Assembly (NCBI GenBank): GCA_024405895.1
Contig: JAKSNW010000017.1
Coordinates: 1 to 36,829, forward strand
Direction of reading: 5' to 3'
DNA length: 36,829 nucleotides
From: Paludibacteraceae bacterium
Lineage (GTDB): Bacteria > Bacteroidota > Bacteroidia > Bacteroidales > Paludibacteraceae
The notes beneath the pieces are model-generated. The model made no database searches and was not told the DNA's origin. It worked only from the letters and a program-made list of their open reading frames with translations. The position numbers and the translations under genes are program-made. This document shows positions 17,471 to 26,662 of this stretch, one piece after another. The stretch's first letter is position 1. Every line of letters begins with the position of its first letter.

Positions 17471-18725
17471 TTTCTTACAGGAACTCTTTGCTTCAATGCG
17501 TGCCAACAAACTGCGCACCATCCTCACCGGATTCTCCGTGTCGTGGGGTGTGTTCATGCTGATGGTGCTGTTGGGTGCAGCGGGGGGTCTGAACAGCAGT
17601 GTGATGGACAACTTCGCACAGAATGCTACCAACTCGATGGCAATCTACGGAGGCAATACCTCAGAGCCATTCGACGGACTGCCTGTCAACCGCCGCATTG
17701 AACTTCAGGAAAGCGATGTTGACATGCTGCTCAACCACTTTCCGCAGATATCAGCCTACTCTCGAGCCAAGAACATGTGGGGCATTGAGGCCACCGTCGG
17801 ATCGGAGTATGCCAACATCTCTGTGGCTGGTGTCGATGCCGACTACGTCCTCATCCGTCCAAAAAAGATACTCAAAGGACGTGCACTCAACGCCCTCGAC
17901 GACCGTCTTGCCCGCAAAAGCATTATCCTCTCCGAAGCCTCTGTCGACCAACTCTTCCATAACGACGAGCCTATCGGTCAAACGGTATTGATAAAAGGTA
18001 TCAGTTTTACCGTAGTGGGTGTCTATGAGAATGAGGGCGGTGGTCTTTACGGCATGATGCCTTATGTCACTATGCAGCAGACCATCAGCAACGGCAACAC
18101 CACTATCGATGCCTTCAACTTCATCGTCGACGGTGTTACCACCCGTCAGGATTCGGAAGCATTTCAGAAGCAGATTCGTGAGGTTCTTGCCCGCAGCAAA
18201 CGATTCTCTCCTACCGACCAGTCGGCCGTCTGGGTGTGGGACCGCTTGGGCAACTATCTCCAGACACGCATGATATTCTCTGCCATCAGCCTCTTCATCT
18301 GGCTCATCGGTATCGGCACACTCACTGCAGGTGTCGTTGGTGTAGGCAATATCATGATTGTAACCGTTCGTGAACGTACCAAGGAGTTCGGCATCCGCAA
18401 AGCCATTGGTGCTCCTCCAAGTGCAATTCTGAGAATGGTGCTGAGTGAATCGTTGGCCACAACATTCCTCTTCGGCTTGTTGGGCATGCTCATTGGTTCG
18501 GGCGTGTTGAAACTCGTTCAGATGATTGCCGGCGGCATGGCTGCCCCTACGCAGCAAGACGAGATGCCAAACATCGGCATGACCATTCTGACCAACATGC
18601 ACGTTGACCTCCGCATCGTCCTCTCCGCCTGTGCCGTACTGATTATCTCTGGTCTCATTGCGGGTTACCTCCCGGCAAAGCGTGCCATGAAGATGAAACC
18701 AATCGAGGCGTTGACGGCGAAATAA
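17463..18725 (+). CDS. MacB-like ABC permease, first subunit
   Basis: Inner-membrane protein of 420 residues with the MacB/FtsX plan: one N-terminal transmembrane segment (about residues 20-42), a large periplasmic core domain (about 45-265), and three C-terminal transmembrane segments. The FtsX motif NIMIVTVRERTKEFGIRKAIGA is the coupling region to the ATPase. It probably pairs with the second permease (18767-20029) as a heterodimer. The transported substrate cannot be inferred; relatives export macrolides, peptides or lipids. Confidence 0.92.
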   Translation: MLNFLQELFASMRANKLRTILTGFSVSWGVFMLMVLLGAAGGLNSSVMDNFAQNATNSMAIYGGNTSEPFDGLPVNRRIELQESDVDMLLNHFPQISAYSRAKNMWGIEATVGSEYANISVAGVDADYVLIRPKKILKGRALNALDDRLARKSIILSEASVDQLFHNDEPIGQTVLIKGISFTVVGVYENEGGGLYGMMPYVTMQQTISNGNTTIDAFNFIVDGVTTRQDSEAFQKQIREVLARSKRFSPTDQSAVWVWDRLGNYLQTRMIFSAISLFIWLIGIGTLTAGVVGVGNIMIVTVRERTKEFGIRKAIGAPPSAILRMVLSESLATTFLFGLLGMLIGSGVLKLVQMIAGGMAAPTQQDEMPNIGMTILTNMHVDLRIVLSACAVLIISGLIAGYLPAKRAMKMKPIEALTAK

Positions 18726-18766
18726 ATCTGTACACTGACTTATAAATAATATAAAACCATCTCTAA

Positions 18767-20029
18767 ATGTTCGACATTGATTTCTGGCAGGAACTCTGGC
18801 ACACCATCACCGCCAATAAGAAGCGTAGTGTGCTCACGGCATTTGGTGTGACGTGGGGCATGGTTATGCTTATTGTCATGGCGGGTTGTGGCTTCGGACT
18901 CAAGAAAAGCCTGAACGAGCAGTTCGAGAGTGTTGATGCCAATGCCGGTATCCTCTTCAGCAATTTCACCACTGAGGCTTACGATGGCTACAAGGCAGGA
19001 CGTTGGTGGCAACTCACCGACGACGACCTTGAGTTGCTCCGCTCCCAATATCCGGAGATTAAACGCATCACTGGCGAGATATCGCAGGGTGGTGGTTTGG
19101 GCAACAACGTGGTCCGCAACGGACAAGGAGGAGCCTATTCCCTTCGTGGCATTGAGCCTGTGTTCCAATCCATTCTCTCCACCAAGATGCTCAGTGGCCG
19201 TTATATCAATAACATCGATATCGACCAAAGCCGTAAGGTATGTGTCATCGGCCGTAAGATTGTCAACGCCCTTTATATGCCGGGCGAAGACCCGATAGGA
19301 ACCACTATACAAGTCAACGGCATCGGATTCACCGTTGTAGGCACTTGCACTGATGCCAGCGAGAGCGTCAACATCGGTTCGGAAGACGACGAGACCGTCA
19401 TCTTGCCGATTTCTACCATGCGTCTGATGTTCGGCTCCAACAATACAACACTTGACATGATCGTCTTTGCCACTGACGGCAAAGCACCGATAGCACCGTT
19501 GACAGAACGTATCCGTCAAACCCTCTACAGTGCACACCATATCAGTCCAACCGATAAGGGTGCCATGTGGGTGATGAGCATGCAGGATATCCTCAACAAG
19601 ACCAATGCCCTCTTCGGCGGACTGACCATACTTATCTGGCTCGTAGGCATCGGAACCTTGCTTGCCGGAGCAGTCGGTGTCAGCAACATCATGCTCGTCA
19701 CCGTTCGTGAACGTCGTCAGGAAATTGGCATCCGTCGTGCCTTGGGAGCCTCACCCCGTGTCATCATCCGTCAGATTCTCTGCGAGAGTTTCGTGCTGAC
19801 GTCGTTGGCTGGCATCGTGGGCATCGTGTTAGGTGTCTGGCTGCTGAGGCTTGTGGCCAACATCATCACAGCCAGCAGCGACTCCGGCTTCGTTCTCAAC
19901 CCGCAGATCTCGTTCGGACTCACGATGGTGGCACTTGCCATTCTCATCGTCCTTGGCATTGCAGCAGGCTTGCTGCCAGCGCAGAAGGCCATCAGCGTCA
20001 AGGCTGTAGAAGCACTTCAGGAAGAATAA
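18767..20029 (+). CDS. MacB-like ABC permease, second subunit
   Basis: Also 420 residues, with the same architecture as the upstream permease but clearly diverged: N-terminal segment at about 22-45, periplasmic core, then NIMLVTVRERRQEIGIRRALGASP and three C-terminal transmembrane segments. A tandem pair of similar permeases served by one ATPase is common in Bacteroidetes. It lies 41 nt after the first permease and 62 nt before the adaptor gene. Confidence 0.92.
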   Translation: MFDIDFWQELWHTITANKKRSVLTAFGVTWGMVMLIVMAGCGFGLKKSLNEQFESVDANAGILFSNFTTEAYDGYKAGRWWQLTDDDLELLRSQYPEIKRITGEISQGGGLGNNVVRNGQGGAYSLRGIEPVFQSILSTKMLSGRYINNIDIDQSRKVCVIGRKIVNALYMPGEDPIGTTIQVNGIGFTVVGTCTDASESVNIGSEDDETVILPISTMRLMFGSNNTTLDMIVFATDGKAPIAPLTERIRQTLYSAHHISPTDKGAMWVMSMQDILNKTNALFGGLTILIWLVGIGTLLAGAVGVSNIMLVTVRERRQEIGIRRALGASPRVIIRQILCESFVLTSLAGIVGIVLGVWLLRLVANIITASSDSGFVLNPQISFGLTMVALAILIVLGIAAGLLPAQKAISVKAVEALQEE

Positions 20030-20091
20030 AAAACAACACACAATAAAGAAAAGTAAGTATACTAACAACGATAAAAGACATTTATCAAGCT

Positions 20092-21183
20092 ATGAAAAAA
20101 GGATTGAAGATAGCTTTGGGCATCGCATTTGCCCTCATCGTAATCATCACATTCGGTTACTTGTTCAAACAGTCGCGTCCATCCAAGGTGGAATATCTCA
20201 CTGTGCAACCAGAGGTACGAACCATCGAACGTCGCTGTGTCTCAACCGGTAAGATCACCCCACGTAATGAGGTGAGCATCAAACCGCAAATCTCTGGCAT
20301 CGTCTCTGCCATCTACAAACAGCCAGGCGAGCATGTCAATGCCGGCGATATCATTGCTGTAGTAAAAGTTGTTCCTGATGTGGCTCAGTTGAATAGCGCA
20401 GAAAGTCGTGTCAACCTCGCCCGCATTGAGATGAAACAGCAGGAGGCTGAGTTCAACCGCCAAAAGCAACTCTATGCCGACAAGGTGATTTCTACCTCCG
20501 AATATGAGGCTTCACATACCACCTATCTCCGTGCCAAGGAGGAACTGCAGAACGCTATCGACGCTCTTCAGATTGTGAAAGAGGGTGTTGCTTCTCGCTC
20601 TGGTTCTTATAGCAACACACAGATCAAGTCAACAATCACAGGCACCGTCCTTGATGTCCCTGTCAAGGTGGGCAACTCCGTCATCCAAGCCAATACCTTC
20701 AACGATGGCACCGAGATTGCCAAAGTGGCTGACATGGGCGATATGCTCTTTGAAGGTAAGATTGACGAAACAGAGGTGGGTCGTATGAGCCAAGGCATGC
20801 CTGTTGAACTCAAGGTGGGTGCCTTGACCGGTCTGGTATTCCCTGCCGAACTGGAGTATATCTCTCCTAAGGCGAAAGAGGAAAACGGTACCGTGATGTT
20901 TGAAATCAAAGCAGCAGCCCATGTGCCTGACACCGTGTTGATTCGTGCCGGTTACAGTGCCAATGCCGACATCATTCTTGAGCGTCGTCAGGATGTGCTT
21001 GCATTGCCTGAGAGCACCATTCAATATGAAGACGGCGAGACCGTGGTCTATGTCCGCTCTGGCAAAGACAACAACTCTTGGGAACGTCGTACCGTAGTCA
21101 CTGGCCTTTCCGATGGTTTGTGGATTGAGATTGTCAGCGGTGTGACTGCCGACGATGTCGTAAGAAATGGTGTGAAACAATAA
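20092..21183 (+). CDS. Periplasmic adaptor (membrane fusion protein, HlyD/MacA type)
   Basis: Bridges the inner-membrane permeases to the outer-membrane channel. 363 residues. An N-terminal transmembrane anchor (about 5-24) is followed by the first lipoyl half (ISIKPQISGIVSAIYKQPGEHVNAGD), a helical hairpin at about 103-165, the second lipoyl half (STITGTVLDVPVKVGNSV), and beta-barrel and membrane-proximal domains ending DGLWIEIVSGVTADDVVRNG. Encoded between the permeases and the TolC-like gene, 14 nt before the latter. Confidence 0.93.
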   Translation: MKKGLKIALGIAFALIVIITFGYLFKQSRPSKVEYLTVQPEVRTIERRCVSTGKITPRNEVSIKPQISGIVSAIYKQPGEHVNAGDIIAVVKVVPDVAQLNSAESRVNLARIEMKQQEAEFNRQKQLYADKVISTSEYEASHTTYLRAKEELQNAIDALQIVKEGVASRSGSYSNTQIKSTITGTVLDVPVKVGNSVIQANTFNDGTEIAKVADMGDMLFEGKIDETEVGRMSQGMPVELKVGALTGLVFPAELEYISPKAKEENGTVMFEIKAAAHVPDTVLIRAGYSANADIILERRQDVLALPESTIQYEDGETVVYVRSGKDNNSWERRTVVTGLSDGLWIEIVSGVTADDVVRNGVKQ

Positions 21184-21197
21184 ACGGAATCTTCGCT

Positions 21198-22541
21198 ATG
21201 AACACGATTTTACGTAGGATATGTCTTCTCCTTTCGCTTCTGGCCGTCTCCATGATGGGTTCGAAGGCCATGGCACAGGCTTGGACACTTGAGCAGTGTC
21301 TGAAATATGCCGAGGAGCATAATCTCAATATTATACAACAGAAACTGCAGGTTGAAAGTCGTGAGAGTCAACTGACAACCGACAAACTGGCAGCATTGCC
21401 TGCTGTCAACGTCAGTGCCGACCAGCAGTTCTCCTTCGGTCGTGCCACCGGTTTGGACAATATCATTGTCAACCGCTCACAAGCCAACACCAGTTTCGGT
21501 GCTTCTGCCAATCTGCCTATCTTCACCGGTTTGCGAATGACCAATCAGGTGAAAGCCGATAAGTTCAACCTCCAGGCAGCCCTTGCCGATTTGGAGAAAA
21601 CCAAAGAAGATCTCCAACTGAACGTGACCGCCTACTACCTCCAGGCACTCTATGCAAAAGCCATTGTGGCCATTGCTGAAGAGCAGGTGGCATTGGCAGA
21701 GGAGCAGGTGGCAACAACCCGTAAGATGGTGGAAAACGGCAAGAAGGCAGAATCGGAACTCTACGACAACCTCGCCGCATTGAGTGCCGACCGTCAGCAA
21801 CTCACCGAGAGTCGCTCGCAAGAAAAACTTGCACTTCTTGATTTGGCTCAACTCCTTATGATAGAAGATGTCGCATCATTCGATATCGCTGCCCTTGATG
21901 TCAATGCCGACCTGCTCGGTCAGATGACACTGATGCAGAATCCTGACAGCGCTTACGCCCATTCCGTAGCCGTTCGCCCTGAGATTGTTGCCCAGCAGTA
22001 TCGTGTTGAGAGCAGCAAAGCCAATGTCCGTGTTGCTCAGTCGGGTTGGTATCCTACCCTTTCTTTCTCAACATGGTACGGAACTGGCTACTATCATCTC
22101 TATGATGCCGACAACACCCCATTTGGCAATCAACTCAAGAACAACGGTAGTACCGTAGTCGGATTGTCTTTGAATATCCCTGTCTTCGACCGTCTCCAGA
22201 CTCGCAACAATGTCCGTCAGGCTAAGGTCAGTGCTGCTGCTCAGGCTCTGGAACTGGAACGCAGCCGTCAGTCTTTGTTGAAGACTATCCAGACTGCCTA
22301 TTACAACGCCTTGGCTGCCCACGACAAGTTGGAGAGTGCTCGTGCCACCCAAGAGGCTTCGGCTGTGGCATTCTCCTATGCTCAGAAGCGTTACGACAGC
22401 GGAAAATCTTCTGCCTACGACCTCCAGCAAGCCAAGACACGACTGCAGAAAGCACAGGTTGAGGCTACTCAAGCACTCTTCGAGTTTGTTCTTCGCCACA
22501 AGATTTTCTGCTTCTATGCAGGCGAGGAAGCCGCTCTCTAA
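21198..22541 (+). CDS. TolC-family outer-membrane channel
   Basis: Trimeric outer-membrane exit duct. 447 residues. The signal peptide ends around AMA before QAWTLEQ. TWTLEQCLKYAEEHNLNI-like helix 1 is the usual start of the TolC repeat, and the two repeats of long helices are evident (about residues 25-235 and 250-440, the second with AYYNALAAHDKLESA and the RYDSGKSSAYDL motif). Last gene of the efflux operon. A stem-loop follows at 22569-22595. Confidence 0.93.
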   Translation: MNTILRRICLLLSLLAVSMMGSKAMAQAWTLEQCLKYAEEHNLNIIQQKLQVESRESQLTTDKLAALPAVNVSADQQFSFGRATGLDNIIVNRSQANTSFGASANLPIFTGLRMTNQVKADKFNLQAALADLEKTKEDLQLNVTAYYLQALYAKAIVAIAEEQVALAEEQVATTRKMVENGKKAESELYDNLAALSADRQQLTESRSQEKLALLDLAQLLMIEDVASFDIAALDVNADLLGQMTLMQNPDSAYAHSVAVRPEIVAQQYRVESSKANVRVAQSGWYPTLSFSTWYGTGYYHLYDADNTPFGNQLKNNGSTVVGLSLNIPVFDRLQTRNNVRQAKVSAAAQALELERSRQSLLKTIQTAYYNALAAHDKLESARATQEASAVAFSYAQKRYDSGKSSAYDLQQAKTRLQKAQVEATQALFEFVLRHKIFCFYAGEEAAL

Positions 22542-22568
22542 GACAAACTTACGAAATTAGTATACGTT

Positions 22569-22595
22569 GGGAACAGGGCAACACCTCCTGTTCCC
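22569..22595 (+). terminator. Stem-loop after the efflux operon
   Basis: GGGAACAGG (22569-22577) pairs perfectly with CCTGTTCCC (22587-22595). The following sequence is only moderately T-rich, so it may be a weak terminator or a 3'-end stabiliser. Confidence 0.6.
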
Positions 22596-22640
22596 ATCGT
22601 CTTCTATAGACTATAATTCATTCTTTACCCACTTATAACA

Positions 22641-23231
22641 ATGAAAGAAACCAAATTTTGCCAAAGTTGCGGCATGCCTCTCACCGAAGAGATTCTCGGA
22701 ACAAATGCCGACGGCTCCAAACATGCCGATTATTGTATTTATTGCTACAAAGACGGTGCTTTTACGGGCGATTTCACCATGGAAGAAATGGTGGAGTTCT
22801 GCTCGCAGTTTGTGGACCAGTACAACCAAGATACCGGACAACACCTCAGTCGCGAGGAGTATAAAGCCGTTCTCCGACAGTATTATCCCCAACTCAAGCG
22901 CTGGCAGACAAATGCCGACGACCTCCCGCATGCCGACTCTCCGATAAAACGTCAACTCATCAGCGAAATCAATGCGTTGAACATCAAAGATATGCCTGTT
23001 ATCGACAATCTCTTCGTGCTTCAAGGCTCTTTTGTCAACATGGAGTATAACCTCAACGGCAATCAAGTGAAACTGCTTGACGACAACGCTACCTATTGGG
23101 GCACTCAAGTGGAGAAAACGGGATGCGCCGACCGTTGCTTTGGCATTGCGTGCGATGAACGCTATATCCTTGTCTGCGAGTATGGCAAAGAAGGTGCAGA
23201 CCCCCAGATAGTTGCTTTGGTCAGACGTTAG
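22641..23231 (+). CDS. Zinc-ribbon domain protein of unknown function
   Basis: 196 residues. The N-terminus has two cysteine pairs (FCQSCGMPL and YCIYCYKDG) about 25 residues apart, the layout of the putative zinc-ribbon family found at the start of many small bacterial proteins, followed by a helical segment typical of it (FTMEEMVEFC). The C-terminal half (about 110-196) is a separate domain with further cysteines (GCADRCFGIACDERYILVCEYG) that I do not recognise. The gene is 99 nt after the TolC-like gene, beyond a stem-loop, so co-transcription is uncertain. It converges on radC. Confidence 0.75.
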   Translation: MKETKFCQSCGMPLTEEILGTNADGSKHADYCIYCYKDGAFTGDFTMEEMVEFCSQFVDQYNQDTGQHLSREEYKAVLRQYYPQLKRWQTNADDLPHADSPIKRQLISEINALNIKDMPVIDNLFVLQGSFVNMEYNLNGNQVKLLDDNATYWGTQVEKTGCADRCFGIACDERYILVCEYGKEGADPQIVALVRR

Positions 23232-23280
23232 AAACCAACGGACTCAACATAGAATAATATCTCCCATTATACTAAACTGA

Positions 23281-23328
23281 AGAACCAACCTTGAACGATA
23301 GATTATCGCAAGGTTGGTTCTTTTTTTG
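23281..23328. terminator. Strong intrinsic terminator between convergent genes
   Basis: A 13-bp perfect stem (AGAACCAACCTTG at 23281-23293 with CAAGGTTGGTTCT at 23309-23321), extended by an inner CGATA/TATCG pair, then a run of seven T. It ends the plus-strand zinc-ribbon transcript. The left flank is less A-rich, so action on radC is uncertain. Confidence 0.9.
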
Positions 23329-23363
23329 TTGCTTGTCTCGCTATGCGGTTTGGCTTAGAAGTG

Positions 23364-24080
23364 CTATAAATTGCTCTCGTCGTAAAAACTGTAGTATTTT
23401 CCCTGACCGACGATGATGTGGTCGATGAGTTTTATTTCGAGTATTTTGCACGCATCCTTTGTTCGCATTGTCAGATTGATATCTTCTTTACTTGGCTTGA
23501 GATGTCCGGAAGGATGGTTGTGTGCAAGAGCAATGGCAACGGCAGAGCGTTCAAGTGCCATGCGGAGCATCTGTTTGAGGTCGAACGTTGTGGATGCAAT
23601 GCCACCGGAGGAGAGTCGACGTGTCTCAATGGGAAGAAGTGCTTGATTGAGAAAAACCGCCCACATTTCTTCGTGGTCAAGATAGCCGAGGTGTGGTTCA
23701 AACAATTGATAAAGCGAACGGCTATCGGTCATTGGTGTACGTTCTTTCTGTGCCTCTTCCTTGCGACGGCGTCCCAGTTCCAATGCTGCGACAACGGTGA
23801 CTGCTTTGGCAGGACCGATGCCTTTGAAATCACGCAGAATCTGCTCTACGCTGAGGCTGCCGAGTCGTGCAAGATCGTTGTTCACCGTAGAGAGAATACG
23901 TTGCGACAGAGCCAGCACGTTTTCTCCTTTTAGTCCAGTGCGTAGGAGGATGGCGAGCAACTCGGAGTTGCTGAGCGACTGAGCACCATGGAGCATCAGT
24001 TTCTCGCGGGGCTGATCTTCGCTGTTCCACTCTTTCACCGTCAAGTGGTTGTTTTGGCTGACTGTCATTTTTTTCGGCAT
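23364..24080 (-). CDS. radC: RadC-family JAB/MPN domain protein
   Basis: 238 residues. The N-terminal helix-hairpin-helix region includes GAQSLSNSELLAILLRTG and FKGIGPAKAVTVVAALELGRR. The C-terminal JAMM domain keeps the zinc-metalloprotease signature: the glutamate in EEMWAVFLN, then HNHPSGHLKPSKED. The historic name is DNA repair protein, but a repair role is doubtful and family members often sit near mobile DNA. An in-frame ATG at 24131 would add 17 residues, but that stretch belongs to a duplicated 3' flank of the neighbouring BspA gene, so I start at MPKKMTVSQNN (24080); 24068 is also possible. Confidence 0.9.
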   Translation of the reverse strand: MPKKMTVSQNNHLTVKEWNSEDQPREKLMLHGAQSLSNSELLAILLRTGLKGENVLALSQRILSTVNNDLARLGSLSVEQILRDFKGIGPAKAVTVVAALELGRRRKEEAQKERTPMTDSRSLYQLFEPHLGYLDHEEMWAVFLNQALLPIETRRLSSGGIASTTFDLKQMLRMALERSAVAIALAHNHPSGHLKPSKEDINLTMRTKDACKILEIKLIDHIIVGQGKYYSFYDESNL

Positions 24081-24092
24081 AATGTTTCTGCG

Positions 24093-25352
24093 TTTCGTTG
24101 TATGCTGTTTGAGGTCGGTGCGACCACGCACTATTTCTTCACGAGAGTTGCTGTCTGGCGGATGCCGTTGGCTGTCACGTTGATGAAGTAGGTGCCTGCC
24201 TCAAGGGTTGAGACGTTCAGGCGGTAGTTCTCTTGTTGTGCTGGAAGCATTACTGTAGTGAGGATGCGGCCGTTGGCATCAAAAAGTTGCATTACGGCTG
24301 TACCAGTGTAAGGCTCAAGCATAAGGACGGTCTCGTCTTTGGCTGGATTAGGCACGATGGCAAACTCTGTGGTGCGGACAATGTCGATGGCTTGCTCAAT
24401 AGGAGCGATGTGAACGATGTCATTGGCAATCTCATCGCCATTGAGACGCACGCAGCCGTCTTCAACGACTGCACCGACAGGAGTAACGATTTCACAACTG
24501 TTGAGGGTGATGCTGTGCCATGAGTCAATTGCACAGTAGCTACCGCCTACATAGGCTTCGGCATTGGTGAAGGTGAGGTTTTCTTCGCCATAGCCATAGA
24601 GGCCGTAGTCTTGGTACATATCTTCGTTGATACGGAAGATACCGTTGGAAAGTTCAAAGTCGGAGCCTGCGTCTTCTGCTCCTATCATTGCTGTAGAGAA
24701 TTGAGCAGTGGCTGTCTGTCCGTGGAGGGTTACTTTCTGTTCACTTGCGTTGTAGACAAATTGTGAGAATTGGTTGTTGCCAGAGAAGTTGACGGTGACG
24801 TCGGGGCTGCTGATGAAGCTCAATGATTCTGCGCTGACATTGTTCAATGTAAGCACATGGGTGTTGCCGTCGTAAGTCACTGTTCCGGTGAGGCCTGGAG
24901 CAGTAAAGTTGGTTTCATTGTCACCGGTAATCTCAACGTTGTTGATGCGGATGCCGGAATTCTCAAATGTGAAGTTGGCAGTGAGGTTGACGTTGCTTGA
25001 AACAGTGATGTTTCTTGGGTTCTGTGTGTTGCCGTCGCTCCAGCTGGCGAATTGGAAACCAGGATTGGCTACGGCCTGAATGGTTGCTGTCGGATTTGAG
25101 CAAGTTGGTTGCGAGGTGACAGACGCTTCGCCCATTGTTGCGTTTGAGCTTGTCAGGGCGATGGTATAAGGGAAGCTTTCAATATAATTTGTAAACTGCT
25201 GCCAAGCGGAGCTGCTGGACTGATATGCAGATGTGCTTCCGCAAGGGATGTATACAGGGATTGAGGTGCTGGTATGATAAAAGACATCAGCTCCTAATTG
25301 TGGGGGTGCTGTGGACAACAAAGTGATGCTTGTGAGGCTTTGACAGTAGCCA
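24093..25352 (-). repeat. Segmental duplication, copy A
   Basis: Covers the C-terminal half of the intact BspA-like gene and about 38 nt beyond its stop codon, reaching the radC leader. It is paired with 26660-27918 (offset 2567 at the stop codon). The first tens of bases around the stop are identical in the two copies, including the non-coding flank. Confidence 0.8.
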
Positions 25353-26413
25353 AAAGCACCATCACCGAGTCTTGTGACCGAGCTTGGAATCGTGATGTTT
25401 GGAAGTGCACAATCCCAAAACGCATCATCTCCGATGCTTGTTACGGTATTGGGGATGGTGGAAGTTGAACAGCCAACAACCAGGCTGTTGTTTGATTTTT
25501 TGATGATAGCGTTGCAGTTGTTTCGGCTGTCGTATACGGTGTTGCCGCTGGCCACGGTGAGGGTGGTCAGTCCACTGCAGTGCCTAAACGGACGAGCGCC
25601 CAAGTTGCGGACCGATGCAGGGATGTTGATGTTGGTCAGATGTGAGCAAAAAGCGAATGCTTCCTCTTCGATGGCGGTCAATGAGTTTGACAAGGTGAGA
25701 GATGCCATTTGCAGGCAATAGGCAAAGGCTTCCATACCGATGCTTGTCACGGAGTTCGGGATAGCGATGCTTTGAAGATTGTCGCAACGATAGAATGCGT
25801 AGTTGCCGATGCTGGTAACCGTGTTTGGAATCGTAGACGATTGGCAACCAGCAATCAACTTGTTTGTTGAGGTCTCAATGATAGCATTGCAGTTGTTGCG
25901 GCTATCGTATACGGTATTGCCGCTGGCCACGGTGATTGTAGTGATATTATAGCAGAAACCCAAAGCTAACTCATCAATGGTTGTGACCGATGCGGGGATA
26001 TGGATGACAGAGAGTCCTGAGCACTCATACAGAGCCTCTTTGCCCAGTTTTGTCAAGGAACTTGGGAGGGTGATAGAGATAAGAGCTCTGCAACTACGGA
26101 ATGCCATGGTGTCAATAACAGTGACAGAATTTGGGATAGTTACACTTGTGAGCCCCGTACATTGTTGAAAAGCATACTTTCCTATGCCAGTAACTTGATA
26201 GGAGTTGCCGTTGTGTGTTACGTTGGCAGGGATGTTTACGTTTCCTGAATAATGGGTGTTAAGGCCTGCCACCACCGCTACGGTAGAGAATGTCTGTGAT
26301 GTGACTTTGTAGTAAATTGTTACTCCGTCGCTATTGACGGCTGAGAAGTCGTATGCAAAGAGTTGCAGGCTCATGCAGAGCACCACAATGATGCATAATA
26401 ATCTTTTTACCAT
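24131..26413 (-). CDS. BspA-like leucine-rich repeat surface protein with T9SS sorting tail
   Basis: Predicted secreted or surface adhesin-like protein of 760 residues. The signal peptide ends at LQLFA before YDF. BspA-type leucine-rich repeats at about 75-400 show the repeating phrases IPNSVT-IG--AF--C--L--I. Within them a module of about 100 residues occurs twice (both copies contain SGNTVYDSRNNCNAII), and its DNA is nearly identical near 25506 and 25879. Next is an InlB-type repeat (NPGFQFASWSDGNTQNPRNITV), a beta-rich segment, and a C-terminal type A sorting domain (FAIVPNPAKDETVLML to AGTYFINVTANGIRQTATLVKK) for type IX secretion. Its promoter lies in a palindromic repeat; radC follows after about 50 nt. 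Confidence 0.9.
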   Translation of the reverse strand: MVKRLLCIIVVLCMSLQLFAYDFSAVNSDGVTIYYKVTSQTFSTVAVVAGLNTHYSGNVNIPANVTHNGNSYQVTGIGKYAFQQCTGLTSVTIPNSVTVIDTMAFRSCRALISITLPSSLTKLGKEALYECSGLSVIHIPASVTTIDELALGFCYNITTITVASGNTVYDSRNNCNAIIETSTNKLIAGCQSSTIPNTVTSIGNYAFYRCDNLQSIAIPNSVTSIGMEAFAYCLQMASLTLSNSLTAIEEEAFAFCSHLTNINIPASVRNLGARPFRHCSGLTTLTVASGNTVYDSRNNCNAIIKKSNNSLVVGCSTSTIPNTVTSIGDDAFWDCALPNITIPSSVTRLGDGAFGYCQSLTSITLLSTAPPQLGADVFYHTSTSIPVYIPCGSTSAYQSSSSAWQQFTNYIESFPYTIALTSSNATMGEASVTSQPTCSNPTATIQAVANPGFQFASWSDGNTQNPRNITVSSNVNLTANFTFENSGIRINNVEITGDNETNFTAPGLTGTVTYDGNTHVLTLNNVSAESLSFISSPDVTVNFSGNNQFSQFVYNASEQKVTLHGQTATAQFSTAMIGAEDAGSDFELSNGIFRINEDMYQDYGLYGYGEENLTFTNAEAYVGGSYCAIDSWHSITLNSCEIVTPVGAVVEDGCVRLNGDEIANDIVHIAPIEQAIDIVRTTEFAIVPNPAKDETVLMLEPYTGTAVMQLFDANGRILTTVMLPAQQENYRLNVSTLEAGTYFINVTANGIRQTATLVKK

Positions 26414-26438
26414 AAGTTGAGTTTTTTGATTTGAGCTG

Positions 26439-26469
26439 CAAAGTTAGTGCAAACCGAGTGGAGAACAAA
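26439..26469 (-). promoter_or_regulatory. Promoter of the BspA-like gene, carried by an intergenic repeat
   Basis: Minus strand: TTTG (26466-26469), 19-nt spacer, TAACTTTG (26439-26446), 25 nt upstream of the start. Spacing and position within the repeat are the same as before tetR. Confidence 0.65.
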
Positions 26470-26590
26470 ATAAAATCCATTTTATTTTTTCTCCCGAGGT
26501 GCAGCCTAACTTCTCGAAAGAGAAGTGCAAGGTGAGTGAAATACAAAATACAATTTATTTTATTTTTATTCCCGAACCGCAGCCTTTCTT
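26439..26590. repeat. Palindromic intergenic repeat, copy 2 (two subunits)
   Basis: Subunit 1 (26439-26516) has the same 10-bp AT hairpin as copy 1 (26467-26476 with 26479-26488) inside an outer palindrome (AAGTTAG and CTAACTT). Subunit 2 (about 26517-26590) is a diverged version with TTTATTTTATTTTTATTCCCGA. Fills the gap between the intact and broken BspA genes. Confidence 0.8.
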
Positions 26591-26637
26591 CTTGAAAGTA
26601 CTGCAAGTTTTTGAATTGACAAATTCTTAGAATGCAC

Positions 26638-26662
26638 AAAAGCCACCCTTTCGGATGGCTTT
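26638..26662 (-). terminator. Terminator of the broken BspA gene
   Basis: AAAGCCACCC (26639-26648) and GGATGGCTTT (26653-26662) form a stem whose one non-pair is a G-U wobble only in the minus-strand RNA. There it is followed by TTTTG. This fits termination of the minus-strand gene that stops at 26698. Confidence 0.65.

Noticed and set aside
17751-18602. Minus-strand open frame of 283 codons inside the first permease gene
   Set aside because: Antisense shadow of a well-supported MacB-like permease; no domain or start signal.
18740-19540. Minus-strand open frame of 266 codons inside the second permease gene
   Set aside because: Same reason: antisense to a gene with intact FtsX motifs.
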